NCBI GenBank assembly: GCA_905236785.1
Contig: CAJOQC010000274.1
Span: 1 to 7,337, forward strand
Origin: an uncultured Selenomonadaceae bacterium
Lineage (GTDB): Bacteria > Bacillota > Negativicutes > Selenomonadales > Selenomonadaceae
DNA length: 7,337 nucleotides
Direction: 5' to 3'
In this document: positions 6,120-7,337 of the stretch, one piece after another
Position numbering within the stretch: the stretch's first letter is position 1
How the letters are laid out: each line of letters begins with the position of its first letter
Program-made: the position numbers and the translations under genes
The notes under the pieces: generated by a model
Databases searched by the model: none
Told to the model about the DNA's origin: nothing
Seen by the model: the letters and a program-made list of their open reading frames with translations, nothing else

Positions 6120-7094
6120 TCAACCCTCCCGCAACCATTTTGCCGCATCCAAGGCATGGTAGGTGATTATTATATCCGCCCCCGCCCGTTTCATGGCGGT
6201 CAAAGTTTCAAGGACGATGCGCTTTTCGTCAATCCAACCTTTGGCGGCGGCGGCTTTCACCATGGCATATTCGCCGCTTACGTTGTACACCGCCACGGGG
6301 AAGTCCACGCTGTCGCGCACCTGCCGCACGATGTCAAGGTAGGCCATGGCGGGTTTCACCATGATGATGTCCGCTCCTTCCTCAAGGTCAAGGGCAACTT
6401 CTTTCATGGCTTCGCGGCTGTTGGCGGCATCCATTTGATACTGTCGCCTGTCGCCGAAGGCGGGGGCGCTGTCAGCCGCTTCGCGGAAAGGACCGTAGTA
6501 CGCCGAGGCGTATTTTACGGAATAGGCCATTATGGCGGTGTTGATAAAATTGTTGTCGTCCAAGGCTTTTCGTATGGCCGCCACACGGCCGTCCATCATA
6601 TCCGACGGCGCAACCATGTCCGCCCCCGCCGCCGCTTGGCTTACGGCGACTTTGGCCAAAAGTTCCAAAGTTTCGTCGTTGTTGACGTAACTGCCGGTGA
6701 GTTTCCCGCAGTGGCCGTGGCTTGTGTATTGACAAAGGCAAACGTCGCCGATTACAACAAGGTTCGGCACATGATTTTTTATTTCCCCAATGGCTCTTTG
6801 TACGGGGCTGTTCATGTCCCACGCCGCAGAACCGACTTCGTCCTTATACTCCGGCAGGCCGAAAACCTCGACCCCCCGCACGCCCAAAGCCTCGATTTTT
6901 TCGCACAATTTCACCGCATTGTCAACGGACAAACGAAAACAACCGGGCATACTGTCTATAGGCTCTAATCTGTCCTTGCCCGGCACAACGAAAATAGGGT
7001 AAACAAAATCATCGACGCTCAAAACATTTTCCCGCACCAACGCCCGCACGCCTTCACTTATCCGCATACGCCGCGGCCTTATGCTTAGTTTCAT
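6120..7094 (-). CDS. hemB: Porphobilinogen synthase (5-aminolevulinate dehydratase)
   Basis: A 324-residue enzyme that condenses two 5-aminolevulinate molecules to porphobilinogen, the first common pyrrole of haem, sirohaem and cobamides. The zinc-site motif DVCLCQYTSHGHCG (117-130) gives C119, C121 and C129, so this is the cysteine/zinc type rather than the aspartate-rich magnesium type. The two substrate lysines are K194 (YSVKYAS) and K247 (MVKPAM); the family sequences FVVPG (35-39), AYYGPFR (198-204) and YNVSGEYAM (270-278) are also clear. Length is normal. The ATG has AAGGAG about seven bases upstream. The stop is one base ahead of hemL. The other haem genes (hemA, hemC, hemD) are not in the window and may lie further upstream, to the right. 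The leader in front of this gene is unusually structured (see the hairpin entries). Confidence 0.97.
   Translation of the reverse strand: MKLSIRPRRMRISEGVRALVRENVLSVDDFVYPIFVVPGKDRLEPIDSMPGCFRLSVDNAVKLCEKIEALGVRGVEVFGLPEYKDEVGSAAWDMNSPVQRAIGEIKNHVPNLVVIGDVCLCQYTSHGHCGKLTGSYVNNDETLELLAKVAVSQAAAGADMVAPSDMMDGRVAAIRKALDDNNFINTAIMAYSVKYASAYYGPFREAADSAPAFGDRRQYQMDAANSREAMKEVALDLEEGADIIMVKPAMAYLDIVRQVRDSVDFPVAVYNVSGEYAMVKAAAAKGWIDEKRIVLETLTAMKRAGADIIITYHALDAAKWLREG
6124..6130 (-). promoter_or_regulatory. Ribosome binding site deciding the hemL start
   Basis: GGGAGGG on the minus strand, five bases before the ATG at 6116-6118 and inside the last codons of hemB. It supports the shorter hemL start over the upstream in-frame ATG at 6155-6157. 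Confidence 0.8.
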
Positions 7095-7136
7095 TTTGTT
7101 CTCCTTTGCTGCGTCATATGTTCTTTCTCTTTTTTA

Positions 7137-7168
7137 GCGGCTCTTATCGCTTTAGCGATTAGAGCCGC
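7137..7168. repeat. Hairpin 1 upstream of hemB
   Basis: GCGGCTCT (7137-7144) pairs perfectly with AGAGCCGC (7161-7168). After one T-T mismatch, ATCGC (7146-7150) pairs with GCGAT (7155-7159) around a TTTA loop. Neither strand has a U tract after the hairpin: the T run lies on the wrong side for the plus strand and reads as A on the minus strand, so it is not a normal terminator. Confidence 0.75.
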
Positions 7169-7173
7169 CAATG

Positions 7174-7199
7174 AAATATATCGCGCAAGCGATATATTT
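7174..7199. repeat. Hairpin 2 / perfect 11-bp palindrome upstream of hemB
   Basis: AAATATATCGC (7174-7184), loop GCAA (7185-7188), GCGATATATTT (7189-7199): an 11-bp perfect stem. It shares the TCGC/GCGA core of hairpin 1. It overlaps the -10 box and start site of the candidate hemB promoter, so it could act as a DNA operator as well as an RNA hairpin. Confidence 0.75.
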
Positions 7200-7225
7200 G
7201 TATTCCTTTCGTAGTTCCTTTTCAA
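7197..7225 (-). promoter_or_regulatory. Candidate hemB promoter
   Basis: On the minus strand TTGAAA (7220-7225; 5 of 6 matches) is followed by exactly 17 bases and TACAAA (7197-7202; 4 of 6 matches). Transcription would begin near 7190, inside the 11-bp palindrome, giving a leader of about 95 bases that contains hairpin 1. No better candidate is visible in the 243 bases upstream of hemB. hemB may alternatively be read through from a gene to the right of the window. Confidence 0.4.
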
Positions 7226-7287
7226 ATAAAGAGAGAAAGAAGCAATTAGCTAAAGGCAACCTCTAAAAACTCCATTTTTCGTCTGAA

Positions 7288-7325
7288 CCCCTCCGCCCTG
7301 CGGGCACCTCCCCTTTCAGGGGAGG
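7288..7325. repeat. GC-rich palindromic intergenic repeat at the right edge
   Basis: CCTCCCCT (7307-7314), loop TTC, AGGGGAGG (7318-7325) is a perfect 8-bp stem. It is preceded by GCCC-TGC-GGGC (7295-7305), a second small stem, and by CCCCTCC (7288-7294). No reading frame or promoter is apparent in 7242-7337. The layout resembles the GGGGAGG-type palindromic repeats I recall between genes of many gut Firmicutes; that resemblance is from memory and unchecked. No U tract follows the stem on either strand, so a terminator is unlikely. Confidence 0.5.
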
Positions 7326-7337
7326 CAGGAATCCCAA

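Larger units (their letters stand above)
7121..7241. repeat. Compound palindromic element in the hemB leader
   Basis: Outer arms 7121-7134 and 7228-7241 are inverted repeats matching at 13 of 14 positions (the exception is a T opposite G). They enclose two independent hairpins (7137-7168 and 7174-7199), so either strand could fold into a three-way junction. In the hemB transcript the structure ends about 26 bases before the start codon. It may be a copy of an intergenic palindromic (MITE-like) repeat or a regulatory leader; copy number cannot be judged here. The arms are low-complexity pyrimidine/purine tracts, so their pairing is weaker evidence than the inner hairpins. Confidence 0.45.

Noticed and set aside
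6119..6157. Upstream in-frame ATG that would lengthen hemL by 13 residues and overlap hemB.
   Set aside because: The extra residues do not fit the family N-terminus, and the ATG at 6116-6118 has a strong RBS at ideal spacing.
6156..6968. A 270-codon open frame on the plus strand opposite hemB.
   Set aside because: It is fully antisense to a gene with all catalytic residues, is His/Gly/Val-rich without recognisable motifs, and reflects the codon bias of the opposite strand.
7137..7199. The two hairpins before hemB as tandem terminators.
   Set aside because: Neither is followed by a U tract on either strand.
1..7337. CRISPR array, tRNA, rRNA, transposase or prophage genes.
   Set aside because: No regularly spaced direct repeats, no tRNA cloverleaf or rRNA sequence, and no mobile-element protein was seen on either strand.

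Overview
The window is a compact, single-direction gene cluster: all seven supported genes lie on the minus strand. In transcription order (right to left) they are hemB, hemL and maf, then a separate operon for a membrane-bound group 1 [NiFe] hydrogenase (small subunit, large subunit, cytochrome b) that ends with an 80-residue metal-binding-type protein and a strong terminator. The strong AAGGAGG-type ribosome binding sites, tight gene packing, C5-pathway haem genes and a Tat-exported, quinone-linked hydrogenase suggest an anaerobic Firmicute. A respiring Negativicutes-like bacterium is my best guess, but this is inference from gene content; there is no rRNA or marker gene to prove it.

Right part (4229-7337): 243 bases without a gene hold a GC-rich palindromic repeat at the window edge (7288-7325) and a structured leader in front of hemB: two perfect or near-perfect hairpins between pyrimidine/purine arms that pair with each other, with a candidate promoter inside. 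hemB (porphobilinogen synthase) is followed after one base by hemL (glutamate-1-semialdehyde 2,1-aminomutase), and hemL after three bases by maf (nucleotide pyrophosphatase). These three form one transcription unit that supplies early haem precursors.

Centre and left (121-4200): an extended -10 promoter sits between maf and the hydrogenase small subunit. The small subunit begins with GTG, carries a twin-arginine signal and a C-terminal membrane helix, and has the full set of Fe-S ligands of a standard (not oxygen-tolerant) enzyme. The large subunit overlaps it by one base and keeps both pairs of Ni-binding cysteines, with a C-terminal extension of 24 residues to be removed during maturation. 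The cytochrome b subunit passes electrons to the quinone pool. The last gene encodes a small protein joining a HypB-like Cys2/Cys5/Cys7 start to an HMA-like fold that has lost its CxxC. A 15-bp stem terminator at 121-154 ends the operon. Left of it, 120 bases contain no gene but do contain a good minus-strand promoter pointing out of the window.

Taken together, the hydrogenase would oxidise H2 on the outer face of the cytoplasmic membrane and feed electrons through haem b into menaquinone, with haem precursor genes immediately upstream. No hydrogenase maturation genes (hyp genes or the large-subunit protease) are present in the window. The most interesting items are the small HypB/HMA-like protein, the long C-terminal extension of the large subunit, and the structured hemB leader.
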